This document shows, piece after piece, positions 16,454 through 28,978 of a stretch of 64,000 nucleotides of DNA; positions within the stretch are counted from its first letter, which is position 1, and every line of letters starts with the position of its first letter. The notes beneath the pieces were generated by a model. The model was not told the origin of the DNA, ran no database searches, and worked only from the letters and a program-made list of their open reading frames with translations. The position numbers and the translations under genes are program-made. The DNA comes from Gymnothorax reevesii (lineage: Eukaryota; Chordata; Actinopteri; Anguilliformes; Muraenidae), in contig CM056577.1 in the NCBI GenBank assembly GCA_029721435.1, positions 29,046,719 through 29,110,718 on the forward strand, written 5' to 3'.

Positions 16454-19400
16454 GAGGCTCCCCTTGTGACATCACAAACAGCAGGAATGGCTTGTCAATA
16501 CCCGTCATCAGCAGGGAAAAAAATTTCAAAGATTCGTTAGAATAATTATTTGTAAGAGCTCGTGCCTACAACAGCAGCAAGGGTCCTATTGTGATGTCAC
16601 AAGCAGAGGACTGGAAAGGCCTCTCCCCCGTTTTGGCTTAGCCTTTTAATGCTAGTCAATGACCTTTTATGTACAGTGAAATTTAAAGGGATAGTTCATG
16701 TTCTGAAGTTTTTTTATAAATATCTATTGCCTCTATTTCATTGTATGTATTTGACAGCCCCAGACAGTATTTTGTGCTGTATGGTGCAAACGGGCCGACT
16801 AGAATTTTTTTACGACTGTCTGCTTCATGATGAGTTTTACGGAGTTATCGACAAGTTTGTTGTTCAAAGCAAGAAAATCAAATCCACTTTAGTTGGTGTA
16901 TAGCTGCTTGTAGGATGACATAATGCCTTGTTTTCCATGTGTACATTACTTGATTCGAAAATATAATGTTCAGTTGGAACTGTCCAAATCACAAGAAATC
17001 TGACATTTGGACTTCACACAAAGAAGAGACACAGCTCCCTATATCAGCAGTGTTTCACATGAGGAAAGTATTTTTGGTTAGAATTAATGTCATAATTACA
17101 AGAGGGTTAGAAATAATATTCGGGTTTGGTGTTAGGGATAGTGTTTGGATGTGTTAGGTTTAGGTGTAGGTTCAGATTAGGTTCAATTTTCAGGAAAAAA
17201 TTCCTGACAGATCCTCATATCAATTTTTGACAACTTTCAGCCAACTTTTACATGGGGATATTGACCAATATCTTCAATCATACACATCAGTTCACATTCA
17301 TGCTGAAAATATCTGGACCAATCAGAATGAGACACTGATGCTTAAATGAATGCTAAAAATTATTCAAACTTTAATCAAAATCAATTGGAAAGATCTGCAA
17401 AAGATAAGCTGTCATTTTAAGCATCTTTTTTTGCTTTGTGTCGTACAAATCCTGATATAAATAACTTAAATTAAAAGGAAAGTTATTCAGTATGTGAGTA
17501 TGTGGCGACATATGTTTATGATGTATATTTTTATGAAGACCTAATTGTGACGAGGGTTTTTAATGTGCGTTAGTTATTTTTTCACGCTTTATTGGGTTTC
17601 AATTTTCGCTGGCAAGGTGGTGCGCGCTTGTACGGTCACTTTTATTTTTTGCTGTTGAGAGGAATGTAGAAAAAATCCAAATATTTTTTAATGACTTAAG
17701 ATTGAAGCCTGTTGAACTTGAATGCTAATTAAACTCCTTATTCCTGATTCATTCAATTAAAGGGGAAATGGAGTAAGTCAGATCAGATATGTATTTCCGT
17801 GAGCATACGTTTATGAGAATGTTGAGACTTTTTTTGACGTCCGTGCTCCGAGACCATCAGCCAGATCTGGGTTTGATGTGCTCCACCTGAAGACCACCAG
17901 AGCTAATCAAGCTTTTGACTGGTTACATCTGATGTACTTGTGGTAGAAGACAGAACATTTCTGGTTCTAGCTGGTGATCCCCTCAGAAGGGGCTGAGAAT
18001 CGCCATTCTATGTTCTTTGCGCTTTATCGCTGGTAAACATGCACATAAAAAGATAAAGTTAATGGACCTGAATGCTAGCAGACTAGTACCATCTTCCTGG
18101 ATAGCCTACTGGTAGTAAATTTCCATAAAAAATTGCTGGATTTCAAAAATCTTTTGTCTTTTCAATCACGTTTCTGCGCCCTCTTCCGTTTGTTAGAGGT
18201 GATGACGTCAATTATGAAGGATCCTGGCAATTTTGGGCCTCTATTTCACCAAAAGAATCTGCTTGTTTTGGCCGTTCTCACTAGCGCCACGGCTTCTGCT
18301 CTGGTTACATACGGCTGTATCAATGTACGACAGTCATTAAGGCGATGAATGTTGGCCACTCCGCCCATTCAAAGCAGATCTCTGTCCCTGATCCCCAACA
18401 CTGCACTGGGAAGGGCAGTTGATGGTTTGGAAAAAAATACTAAATAGAAATGTTCTGAATGTGCATTAGTGTACATGGAAAGCGTCAAAATGAAAATAAG
18501 AAAAAAATGATGTCACATTTTGGCGTAATCTAAAAAAATCTCTGTCTGACCAGGAGAAGTTCATATGGGTTTTAAACTTAGCTGTTTCCAGCCTTAGATA
18601 CAGGAAAGAATAGAGACCAAATTATCGTCCAGAACAGTAAAATTATACACTGGTACCACTACAGGTCGCATTTGCTTATTACATTGCACAGGGATGATGG
18701 AAAATGGAAATTGCCATCTACAGAGGTTATAGTGGTGGGTACTTGAGAAATTGATATGAAGCACTCTTTGTAAAGAGCCCTTTACAGTGAGGATCGCTGA
18801 AATGTGATTTGAATTTGTTTAACTTGAATGTAAGAATCACTCATGGTAATTGAAAACAGTGGAGTTCTGATCAATCAAATCAAAGACTTATTATTAACTT
18901 GAGTTCACCTGCTTGTGTAAAAGGTTGTGTTGTAGACTTCAGATGAACCCACCCCCCATTTCTCTCACTTTCAACAAAAACAGTTTGTGCCAAAATCATA
19001 CTTAATCTGTTGTATTCATTTTTATACTGGTAAGAAAGATATTTATTGTTCCTCACCTCTTTTAAATGTGGCCACGAATCATGTGGAATATGTGCCTATG
19101 TGTGTCGGACTGTATTTTCTGAAGTTATCAACCAAACAATGTGATGGCTGTACGGAGCGGTGTTCGGCTTCAGAAGCCTGGTTTCTATGGTTTCTAAAAA
19201 TTATTTACAAAATGGAGGCTGCAAGAAGGATTGAACTTGTATCTAAGTGCAAGTCTTTTTTTTTGTATTGTAGTATATACACTGTACTTTTTCACTACAA
19301 AGCAATAAAAGAAAAAAGCTTTAAAAGTGCAAGGGGGTCTTCTGTATTTGTTATCTCCAATTACTTGCTTCTCATTTGCTGTGGCTCCGCTCTTTGTGTC

Positions 19401-22400
19401 ATTGGAGGTAAGGTTTCTGTTAAATGTATTATGTATTCAGTTGTTGCACCATGAACACCATTGGAGAGAAATCCTTAATGCCTTCTTGCCTTGGGCTAAC
19501 TGAATAAGCGCATACTCAAATTCTTGGAAGAAGTATCCTTTGTTCCTTTGATCAGATAGCATTTGCTAACCTATACATAAGTTCTGTGTTGAAGTCATTG
19601 CATATTGGGAGAGGATTTGCTTTTTATATCTGCAATGTACCGCTTAAGTTACAAAGACAATGACTAAGAGATCAAAGTAGCAACTCTCTTACATGATCTG
19701 GGAATTTGCATTAACATCATGTAACTATGGTGGAACTGCAGGCATTTTATACAGCGTCCTGGTCCAGACACTTATGGCCCTTGCAGTATCTCAGTGTAAG
19801 CAGGTTAGAATATGCCATGTAAGTTTTGATTGTGTTTTGTGTAATCAGATGATATAGTAGCTGCCTGTTCACAAGGGACGCAGAAACCATGCATTCTGCT
19901 GTATGTTGGGAGAATGTTCCAGAACAGTCTCTGGTCTATGTTCTGTGTTCTATGGCTATTCAACTCGACAACCCTTTGTTCCTCTCTGGTTGAATGAAAA
20001 ATCTCCTCTTTTCCACGGGCAGCTCGTTGTGAGTGTGTCACTTTGAATGTGCTGCATGAATTGAATAATGGCAGTTGGTTCTATTTTCCTTGATTTTTAT
20101 TCACAATGAAGTGCTGAAATAAATGTTTGATAGTATTTTTAGCACTTGACAGAGATAAATTGAAGTTGGGCTTCACAATCTTGATGAGCGAAAGTATTAT
20201 TGAGAGCCCTTACAATTGTCCTCTGAAAAAAATCAATTAAAATTTAATCAGTGTTATTGCAGTATAAAATATAATTGAGATTTACATATCTTTTTTTCTG
20301 TGAATCACAATTTAACTTCAAAATTAATTGTACAGCTCAAAGAATATTGAAATATTGAGCTTGGAGTATATTTGGAGATGCCAAATGCTAAAGACGGGTT
20401 TCTAAATAAAGGCACACTTATGAATGGTATCATGTCACTCATCAAGTGCATCGTACGGGTTTATTTTCCCTCGATGATAACTGAAAATCATAAACATTTT
20501 GAGGAGAACAAGCCATTCAACAGGCCTTTTTTAGGTTTTGGTTTGTTATCTTTATTTTTCCTGATTCTGATTGTATTCATTCATTCTACAGGCTTAGATA
20601 GTTAGTTAGTTAGTTAGTCAGTCAGTTAGTTAGTTAGTTAGTTAGTTACAAGCCTTCCTCAAAAACATTCCTTCGAGGTAATGGTGTCCTATCTTGAAAT
20701 CAGTCCTGCAACCTTTCCAGTTCTGGGGCCTGTTTCCTAAAACAGGCTTACTGAGTTATCTGGATAACTGCATTGAGAAAAAAACCTGTAAACCCTCCAA
20801 ATTCCAGACAGTACACTGATGTTAATATATCAATTTCAGGTTTTACACTGTTCAGTCAGCAATCTAACTCTGTGATCACACTTTGTGATATATGCACTAG
20901 TTCTTAAAACAGTATAATATGCTGGGAGCCTCCCAGTACTTGAAACATATTATCATTTACTCCGCTTGTCTCCATCTAGAAGCAACCTGTGAAAAATGGA
21001 GGATTAGATGATATATTTTTGAGCATTGGGCCAGCCACTGACGAATCCTTTTTTTTTCTTTTTATTTTAGGAGCTTGAGAGGCTTCTGTACTTGTGTAGC
21101 ACAGGTTTATGAGTCATCTGTCTTTGAGCTCGACTCCATCAAACGGTTTGTTGTGCGAGTCAGTTATCCTGTGGGAACGGATGTGACTGTTGAGAAGCAG
21201 GTTGGCAGATTTTTGCCATTTTTCCCCCCTAATTTACCCCAAACCTTGATTTTTATGACTGAGCCCTCCTAAGATCACTCTCCTTTCAGGAGCTGCTGTT
21301 ACTTTGAAAAATTTGTAAATTAGCTCCTGTGGGAGTTAATACTGGCTTAATTTTTGCAGTTATGGTAGGTGCTTGTTTAGGCAATGCATTAATAGTGAGA
21401 CTGGGCTTCTTTTGTATCTTGCATATATTCAGAGATCTCTTGGTAGAGCAGGATTAAGATAGAACAGCTCCTAAGGGTACACCTGCACTGCCAAACCTGG
21501 GATTCAAACCAATAACCCTCAGATTACAGATCCAGTTCTGCAAAGCACTGATGGTACACTGGTGTTTCAGCTTTATACACACTGACTACCTGCAGTTCTG
21601 CGGTTTTAGTGTGGTGGAGCGCGAGATGCACAACTGGACAGAAATACTTGAACTCCATACTCATGTTTTTGTTCTATGGTTTAGTGAAATGTAAGCATGA
21701 AAATAACCTCAAATGATACAATGCAGGACGTGAAAAATGAGAAAACTAAAAGAAGAACTGTTACGATAGTGACCTAAATTTTGGAGTTAATGAAATTTTG
21801 TGTTTGGTAAAATTAATGGGTCATCATTTCAGTTTCCCTAGAAAGGATGTAAAATCCATCTACATTGGAGCAAAATCGTACCAAAATGCTTCCTCTAGAT
21901 TTATCTTCAGGAACTTCTGGAGTAATGTTAGGTGTAAAAGCAGAACCATATGTCTCCCTATAGGAAAAATGTCTTGAATCTTCTTTGCAGATATTATGGC
22001 AAAACGCAGCCTCTTCAATGAATGTAAGATTTAAATTGTGTTTTAATTAAATTTTTCCATCTCTGCGCTGCTCAAAAAAATGTTGGATAAAAACTTCTCA
22101 CCAGTAGAGTAAAATGACTGAGTGACTCTGTGATACAGTGTAACAGTATGCGTGTGTGTTTTCTATGATTGTGTGATTTTAAATGGGTCAAAGTATAACT
22201 GTAATTGTCCAACACTGTGCCTGCTTGTGTCCTATGAGACTTTTATACTGTTTGTTAGTATCACTGAACAGTACTGGTTCTCAACTTGGTAAAGAAAGGA
22301 CCGGTGTGGCTGCAGTCTTTCATCTCAATCAAGCGCACGCCTTATTCCACTGACCAAGTTCTCTGCAGAGTCCAGGAGTTGATTAGAGGAATCGGGTGCG

Positions 22401-22999
22401 TATGCGTTAGGCTGGAACGAAAGCCTTCACCCACCCCAGCTGTAGATAATGTTGAATGACACTGTATGGTGTGATTCTGAATGAGGGTATGAATGGGAGA
22501 GACCTTGCCCAGAACGCTCTATAATTCCATCAGGTGCTGAACCCCTCTCTCAGTGTTTACACCTGAAACTCATTGAGCGAACAGAAAGCCGACTCGCCGA
22601 GAAGCTACTGGGAGCAATGTGATGACAGAACTGTTTCTGCGTGCGTGCTTTTGTACGCTTAGAAGGGAGGGAGCAGGTTGGGGGGCGTCAATGGAATGTT
22701 TCTGGGAGGGCTACAGTGCTGAGACAGCGACAGCCAAAATAAAGCCAGGTCACAGCCCCCATGCCCCTCGTGTGTCAAACAGTACCCCCCTCCCCCCAGC
22801 ATGCGCACAGAGTCACAGGACAATCACCCCGCATCGATCTCTCACTTTCCAGAAGCCCAGCCCACAATAAAGGGGAGGGGTTCATTGTCGCCGCTGCAAC
22901 GCTCAGATTGGCGGGCAGGGAGCTGCAGGGATATCTCAGCAGTGGGCGATGCCTGCGTACGAGTAGTGAGCAGCCACAGTCACACGCTGACACAAGACC
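16454..22999. other. tmem108 3' UTR and intergenic DNA to BFSP2
   Basis: No gene recognised. The TMEM108 3' UTR lies in the first part; candidate poly(A) signals are ATTAAA near 17756 and AATAAA at 19304-19309, neither decisive. A partial direct repeat around gtgacatcacaa.cag occurs at about 16466 and 16590. A TTAG tract lies at 20598-20648 and a SINE-like remnant near 21440-21570. The last 400 bases become GC-richer ahead of BFSP2, without a clear TATA box. Confidence 0.6.
20598..20648. repeat. (TTAG)n microsatellite
   Basis: About twelve tetranucleotide units with two TCAG variants in the middle. Confidence 0.95.
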
Positions 23000-23443
23000 A
23001 TGCCTCTGCCGAGACGACGATCGTCCCACCTGGGCCAGCAGGTCCCCTCGGCGTCCGCAGCCGGCGGCGGCAGCCTGAGTCGAGCGAGCGCTGGGGTCAC
23101 TGCCGCCCCGCGCGGCGTCTTCGTGGGGACAGCGCCCACGGGCGGAGCCAGCAGCCTGGGGACGCGGGTGTCCCGGCGGGCCCTGGGCATCAGCAGCGTG
23201 TTCCTGCAGGGCATGCGTAGTTCTGCAGCGCCCGTCCTGCCCCAGCAGGGGGAGCCGGGGCACAGGCAGGTGGCTTTCGAGGGCCTGAATGGCAGCCTGC
23301 TGGAGTACCGCGACAAGGTCCGCGCCCTGGAGCAGCTCAACCGCCAGCTGGAGCAGCAGATCCGCCAGTGTCTCGACCGCAAGGCGTCCAGTGCCGGGAA
23401 CTGGGGCGTCCTGCGACAGGACTGGGAGGAGATCTACCGGCAG
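23000..23443 (+). CDS. bfsp2: bfsp2 exon 1: head and coil 1A
   Basis: 148 codons, GC-rich, ending in phase 0 at IYRQ before donor GTGGGG. Start context gaccATGc. A 251-codon open frame on the opposite strand is a GC-rich shadow. Confidence 0.96.
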
Positions 23444-26400
23444 GTGGGGCCTGGCGGGGGAGGGGCAGGTTATATGATAAACTGCGGGAGATGAACCCAC
23501 CTGTACACTACCAGTCAAAAGCTTTTGCACACCCTAAGAGATTCTCTAGTCTTTATCTTACATGTATGTTTACAACAAAGAAATCACTGGAACGTAATGC
23601 TCGTTTATTGCAAATAATATATTTACAATTTAAATCCACAAGGAATCCTGCACAGGTGATTTAATATGATCAGCTTGCCATCAACCCCCTGAAGCTGCTT
23701 GATAATGAGTAGATCATTTGAATCACCAGTGCTGGATCAGGGAGAGATCGAACACATGCAGGACAGGTGGGCCTCCATGAGGGATTTGAGAAGCACTGGA
23801 TTAGACCATCGATACTGATCTGCTCAAATATTGACAAAATGACTGATCCTGATTGTTCTTAATTTGTTTTGTGGATTATACATTGGGCTTCAGTTTTTCT
23901 ACCTTTCTGTTATACAACCAGTATGAGGCTATTACACAAGAACAAAATATAAAAAATTAACAATTACAGAAAATTGTGAAAAAAATGTTTTGGGGTGTGC
24001 AAAAACTTTTGACTGTACAACTGGGGTGTAAAACTGTACTGCAGAGGTCCTCCTCCCTTATCGCGAGCAACTCAAGGTGGAATCTGTGCTGATTTTGGGC
24101 TGAAGTTCACAGGACTGGTGTTGATCCAGCCCAGAGTCGCTCGCTATCTGGGCAATATCTGTTCCTAATTGCTGCATTTGCGATTCATTTAAGTTGCCAC
24201 TAATCAAAGAGTCTACTCTCCTTGCTCTCAAGGCACTTACTGGCTACTGATTATACAGAGAGAACACAGAGACCGGCTGTAGCAGAACCCCCTCCTGTAG
24301 ATGGTCCAGTGTAGAGCAGAGCTGACCCATGTGTTCCTACAGGAGATCAGTCTCACTTTCCACAGGGTTTCATTGCATTTCAGCCCTAATTTGGTATATT
24401 TATAGATGTATATCCTTGTGGGTATGTAGTGGGATGAGGATAAGGAAATTTTGTTTGAAGTAACAATTAAAAAAATGTAAACGCAGCTGTGGGGTCCGTA
24501 ACCGCACAGTGAGCCTTGCTTTGTCTAAGTAATTATAAACTGCTTTGGATAAAAGCCTGGGCTATGAAACTGTAATATAATGTAAGTGTATTTATACTTA
24601 TGTGCAAGTAAAAAATATCTCTAGCTCCAGAAACACACATTTGGAAATTCTTAATGTTGAATTGTGAAGAGTATGTTGTTATTAACGAGTGACGGTACTC
24701 GTATTTTGGGCATTTTAATCCCTCGCATATCCAGTTAACACAGTCAGGATGAAAAGTGTTGAAAACCTGAAATATCAATCAATTTGAAAGCAAATTATTT
24801 GAACGGTAAGCATTTTATTGATGCATTGACTCCATTTATTCTGGATTATTGATGTTAACACAGATGGGTTTCCAAGAGAGAGAAAACCGGCAGATCAAGT
24901 TAGCTGGACAGTTGCAATCATAATACCACAGTCTTTCGGACTTTGTAAAAATCCTGCATCGCATAGTATCTCATCTTGGGCAAGACGGAGAGCCTTAACC
25001 CCTTAACACTCTGACGACTCGCCCACAGGCCCGTCAGGGAAGTTAAAAACAAGAACAGATTTCAATTTACCTTGAGTAGGTCTTTTATAGGCATTTTAAG
25101 AAAATGTTACTGGAGTGGTAAGGGGTTTTAAAAGAGGCATACAATTTGTAAAATAGGGACCTTGAAGTTGAGTTGAGTCGCAGTATGCCTGTGCCATGGT
25201 TTATGGAGCCATAGAGGCTTCAAAATGGTGATCCAGAAGGCAATTGGCATCAATCCATAACCATTAAAAAGTGTTAGGGGCCCTAAGTTAAACCCTTGTG
25301 GAAACCTGTGATCAGCACATTGTGTTAAATGTTCCCTGTGTTTAATGATGCAAAAACTCTATTGATCTTTTAAAGTACACTATGGCTGATGAGGAGTGAC
25401 TTAGGTGGGCATTTTGTTTGGTCCATTTAAGTTGATTGTGAGTATTTTATGCTGTATTTTTTTTCCACACCAAGTTCAGATAGTTTTTCATTTTTCTCAT
25501 TCACATCGGCTGAGGTGGCCCCCTGGTGGTTTTTTTTATTATTGCTAAATGACGAGCAGTAGAATCAAATTTCCTTCTCAAATCTCTTCCCACTGGGGAG
25601 TATTTCGTGGCCTTCAGTAAGGAGGGGGGCCAACCCTATAAACGTGAATGTCTGTGACTGCATGACTCACTTAGTGAGTGATGATGTTATGCTATTGGTC
25701 ATGCCGCACGATTCAGCCATAAACTAGTTTTGATTTATTCTTGTTTTTTCGTTGTTTTTTTTACCATCCATTAAGGCATTTCCTCCAACGAGGTGTTTTT
25801 GCCTCATTTGCTCTAAAAACACTGTAGAAATAAAAGTAACGTAATTTGAATCAAATCTGCCCATTTGATTAGAGAATACGTATGAATATTATTCTGTTAT
25901 TTTTCGTCTCTCTGGTATACATTTCCTTTCCAAATCACAAATTGAGTTTAGTATTTTGAAAAATCAGCATAAGCGCAGTGCATCATGTCTTTCTCTGCCT
26001 CGGTCCGAATCAGCACACCTGCCTTTAAGTAAAATTTTTTATGACGATGTGTGCTCTCAATAGTAGGCGAGTGCCCTGATAAGGATATAGTCGTTTTTTC
26101 GAGGCTAGTGTCATGACGTCACCCATTGTGATGTCACCTAGGTGAGTGAAGCCATCCTGGACAATGCCCGGCTAATGCTTCAGACTGAGAACCTCCAGGC
26201 CGGGTCTGAGGACTTCAAGGACAGGTGAGTGAGCCGTGTCTAACCCTAAGACTGGGGTAATGGGGAAATAGAACCACACAGAGCACGTCGCAGGGTCAGG
26301 GGACTGCAGCCCACTTTGGCTTTACATTGTTACTATGACAAATCCTCAAATAAACATAGCAGTGATAATTATGGGAAATCCAGGTTTAAAAACTACTCGT

Positions 26401-28829
26401 CAGAATTAGATCCTGTAACCTTCTAATCTGTGACCCTGATTTTGGCTGGGCACTCTTTTACATGCATCTATGTGACATTCTCTCTGTAAAAAGTGCCATA
26501 CAGATAAAATTGATCTGAATTAAACTGGACAACCTGCAATTTAGTGCATTACAAAACGTTGATTTTAACAATATGGATCGGAGTTTGAGCCATGATAGCT
26601 TTCTAAATATGCACAGGCAATTGTTCCTGTTTCATTTCTCTCTCTCTCTCTCGCTCTCTCTTTTCCCACATTCCCCCCCTACCTCAGAGCTAAGATATCA
26701 CTTTTTTTGTGTCCACAGGTACGAGAATGAGCAGCCTTTCCGTAAAGCAGTAGAGGAGGAGATGGACTCCCTGTACAAAGTGATCGACGACGCCAACCTG
26801 ACCCAGGCCGACCTGGAGGCCCAGATTCAGAACATGAGGGCGGAGCTGGAGGACCTAGACAGGGCTTACGAAGAGGTGAGGGCTCAAGGGTTGGAAGTCA
26901 GGCATTCCAGCAAGCCAAATGCTTGGCAAAGTGGTTAAATTTCATTTACGTCCATATGCAAAGCAATTCCATCGTAAATATTAGAGATTTTATAACTGTG
27001 ATGAACAGACCACTCCATGTATTCAAATACCCCTCTGGAAAAGGGATATAGTCATATTTAAATGTATGGAATATGTATGTGTTTCAATGAATTTCCTCTG
27101 AATTGAGTCTTAGATTATATCTCAGGCCCTGTCTCTGAACCTGGGCCTTAGAGATGTTCACTACATGTCACACCACAGGAAGTGAGAAGTCTGTACAGGC
27201 AGCTAGCCGGCCCGATGGCAAATGAGCCGGACGCCCCGATCGAGACTAGCCTAGACCAGATCCTGAGTTACATCCGCTCTCATTGGGAGAGAGCTATTGA
27301 GCGAAACAGAGCAGACACGGACCTCTACCCCGAGCTCAAGGTACCTGTGATCCTATTTGCTGCTCGACCTTCTGCTACAAGCTGGACATGAGCTCACCCA
27401 CCCATCACGGACTCAGCAGCTATACAGTTAGCTCAGATGCGACATGGTTATCTCAGATGCTTTGAGATACAGTTTGGTACGACAAACATAGAATGAAATG
27501 CTCACCATGCATGTCAATTCATCATTTCAGCGGCGATGTCAGCTGGGATTTTCACCTTTAACCTTGTAATTTTCTGGAATGTGTCCCAAAATTATGATTC
27601 TACATATATATTTATATTTCCTATGGGTCTTGTATCCCATTGCATTGGAATTGGCATGACATCATATACTTGTGACCTCATACATTAATTAATGATAATG
27701 CTGCATAGATCTTGAGCCATATTCATAGTGCCACCCAGCAAAGTACTGCTGATTCAGCATCAATTTTTACTGGCCCATAACCTAACCTTACTCAATGACA
27801 GAACTGAACCCAAATCAGTGCTCATTTCCTTGAAAATGTATACAGGCCCTGGTCTGTTGAAAGAGACGACCGACTTTCTGTTTTTCCTCTCTATCTCTTC
27901 CCCCCGTCCCTGTCCTGTGTGTGCGTTCAGCGGAGGGAAGATCCAAACGCCAAGTTGTCTTGTGAACAGGAGGAGATAGCAACCCTAAAAGCAGAGTGCA
28001 GTGACTCCAGCTGCAAGATCCAGAGCCTGCAGGCCGAGACCGAGTCTCTGAGAGCACTGGTACTGCCACCGTCTGGAGGGCTGGCATAAAACAGCCTCCC
28101 AACACAGCTTGGATGTGCCAGCCCTTTGTGTGTCTGTACATACTGTGCTATCTGGAAGAACTGGGTCTGAGATGAGGGGTAGAAAGGGCAATTCCTGCAC
28201 AGTTTACACAGTGTGGATGTGAATAACCACAAATGAAAGCTGTGAGTCTTTTTAAATGTTTTCACATCCTATGTGATTGAGAGCTGGGTCAAAAAGAAGA
28301 AATAATGACACTGTCCAAAAAGTCACAGACTGCACTATAGAAGCACGTATGTGCATGTGTGTTTGTGAGTGTGTTTGTGTTCAACTGCGCATGTGCGCGT
28401 GTTGTGTGAGTATATTTGTGTGTATGTTAATGCGCATGTGCATGTGTGTCTGTGTGCATTAATGTATGAATGCGTGCATGTTATACATGCATGTGTACGT
28501 GCAGTAAGCTGTGTGTGTGTGTCTGTGTGTTTTCACGTGCATAAATATGTGTGTGTGTGTGCATGGAACCCCCGTGACTGCACCTCCTGTCTTTGCACCT
28601 GCAGAAACGTGGTCTGGAGAACTCCTTGTGTGACGCCCGGCACTGGCACGACATCGAGCTGCAGAACCTGGGCTCCGTCATCAGCAAGCTGGAAGCCGAG
28701 CTCGGCGACATCCGTGCCGACATTGAGCAGCAGCGCCGTGACTATGAGACGCTGCTTGGCAACAAGACGCGGCTGGAGCTGGAGATCGGGACGTACCACG
28801 GCATTCTGGATGGAGAGGAGAGCAGGTAG
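23000..28829 (+). CDS. bfsp2: Phakinin (beaded filament structural protein 2, CP49)
   Basis: Complete intermediate-filament gene: six exons, 1200 coding bases, 399 residues (human is about 415). The ATG at 23000 is the first in frame; an in-frame TGA lies at 22988. Residues 1-90 form a basic Ser/Ala/Gly-rich head with [12 protein letters not shown], typical of phakinin. The rod starts about residue 95 ([19 protein letters not shown]), continues with [40 protein letters not shown] and [16 protein letters not shown], and ends at [14 protein letters not shown]. Only two residues follow the rod, so there is no tail, as known for phakinin. The family co-assembles with filensin (BFSP1) in lens-fibre beaded filaments. 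All junctions are GT/AG with matching phases. Confidence 0.97.
23506..24017. mobile_element. Tc1-type MITE in bfsp2 intron 1
   Basis: Inverted ends CAGTCAAAAGCTTTTGCACACC (left, from 23512) and GGTGTGCAAAAACTTTTGACTG (right, to 24015) with TA dinucleotides at both sides. About 0.5 kb, no transposase. An inner block 23729-23810 (cagtgctggatcagg ... gagaagcactgg) looks like a nested hAT-type fragment. Confidence 0.7.
24999..25280. mobile_element. Possible short TTAA element
   Basis: TTAA (24995-24998) is followed by CCCCTTAACACT; near 25269-25280 the imperfect reverse complement AGTGTTAGGGG appears. A small stem CTGACG...CGTCAG lies just inside the left end. The right TTAA is not adjacent, so this is tentative. 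Confidence 0.25.
26142..26224 (+). CDS. bfsp2: bfsp2 exon 2: rod
   Basis: 83 bases, acceptor CACCTAG, donor GTGAGT. Encodes [17 protein letters not shown] and the start of the split Arg codon. The length and sequence fit the conserved second exon of intermediate-filament genes. Confidence 0.95.
26225..26718. other. bfsp2 intron 2
   Basis: No repeat recognised apart from a (TC)n tract at about 26637-26662 and a pyrimidine-rich acceptor region. Confidence 0.8.
26719..26875 (+). CDS. bfsp2: bfsp2 exon 3: rod
   Basis: 157 bases, completes the split Arg and encodes [20 protein letters not shown] through DRAYEE; donor GTGAGG. Strong match to the phakinin coil region. Confidence 0.96.
26876..27178. 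other. bfsp2 intron 3
   Basis: 303 bases, GT...AG, nothing recognised inside. Confidence 0.8.
27179..27340 (+). CDS. bfsp2: bfsp2 exon 4: rod
   Basis: 54 codons in phase 0, acceptor CACCACAG, donor GTACCT. Contains [20 protein letters not shown] and the conserved [13 protein letters not shown] stretch. Confidence 0.95.
27341..27930. other. bfsp2 intron 4
   Basis: Non-coding, AT-rich, with no repeat recognised; ends in a pyrimidine tract and GCGTTCAG. Confidence 0.8.
27931..28059 (+). CDS. bfsp2: bfsp2 exon 5: rod
   Basis: 43 codons in phase 0. Encodes [17 protein letters not shown], nearly identical to the known phakinin segment before the last exon; donor GTACTG. Confidence 0.94.
28060..28604. 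other. bfsp2 intron 5 with TG microsatellite
   Basis: The second half (about 28350-28560) is TG/TGCA-rich and creates spurious open frames that run into exon 6. The acceptor is CACCTGCAG. Confidence 0.85.
28605..28829 (+). CDS. bfsp2: bfsp2 exon 6: coil 2 end and stop
   Basis: 74 codons plus TAG. Contains [15 protein letters not shown] and the helix-termination signature [14 protein letters not shown], then only SR. Confidence 0.96.
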   Translation, partial: KRGLENSLCDARHWHDIELQNLGSVISKLEAELGDIRADIEQQRRDYETLLGNKTRLELEIGTYHGILDGEESR

Positions 28830-28978
28830 CAGCCTGTAGCATGGGTCTGACCTCTGTGGCAGCCCGCCTATGAATTATCACATTACATTACTCTTTTCCG
28901 AAGTGACATTCAGTAAGACTGCACAGAGGAACAGCTTCACAACGTGCTGTAGGTCAGACAGGGAAGGATCCCATGATG

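Larger units (their letters stand above)
23444..26141. other. bfsp2 intron 1
   Basis: Contains a Tc1-type short inverted-repeat element (23506-24017), a possible TTAA element (24999-25280) and otherwise unrecognised AT-rich DNA. Confidence 0.7.

Noticed and set aside
18987..19454. 155-codon frame downstream of TMEM108 as a small gene
   Set aside because: Cys/Tyr/Phe-rich composition typical of AT-rich non-coding DNA, with no recognisable domain or splice partners.
22775..23530. 251-codon open frame on the minus strand
   Set aside because: It lies antisense to BFSP2 exon 1; GC-rich coding DNA commonly leaves a long antisense frame, and the product resembles nothing I know.
28369..28839. 156-codon frame joined to BFSP2 exon 6 region
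   Set aside because: It starts in the TG tract and is out of frame with the rod; the exon 6 frame with the helix-end motif is the real one.
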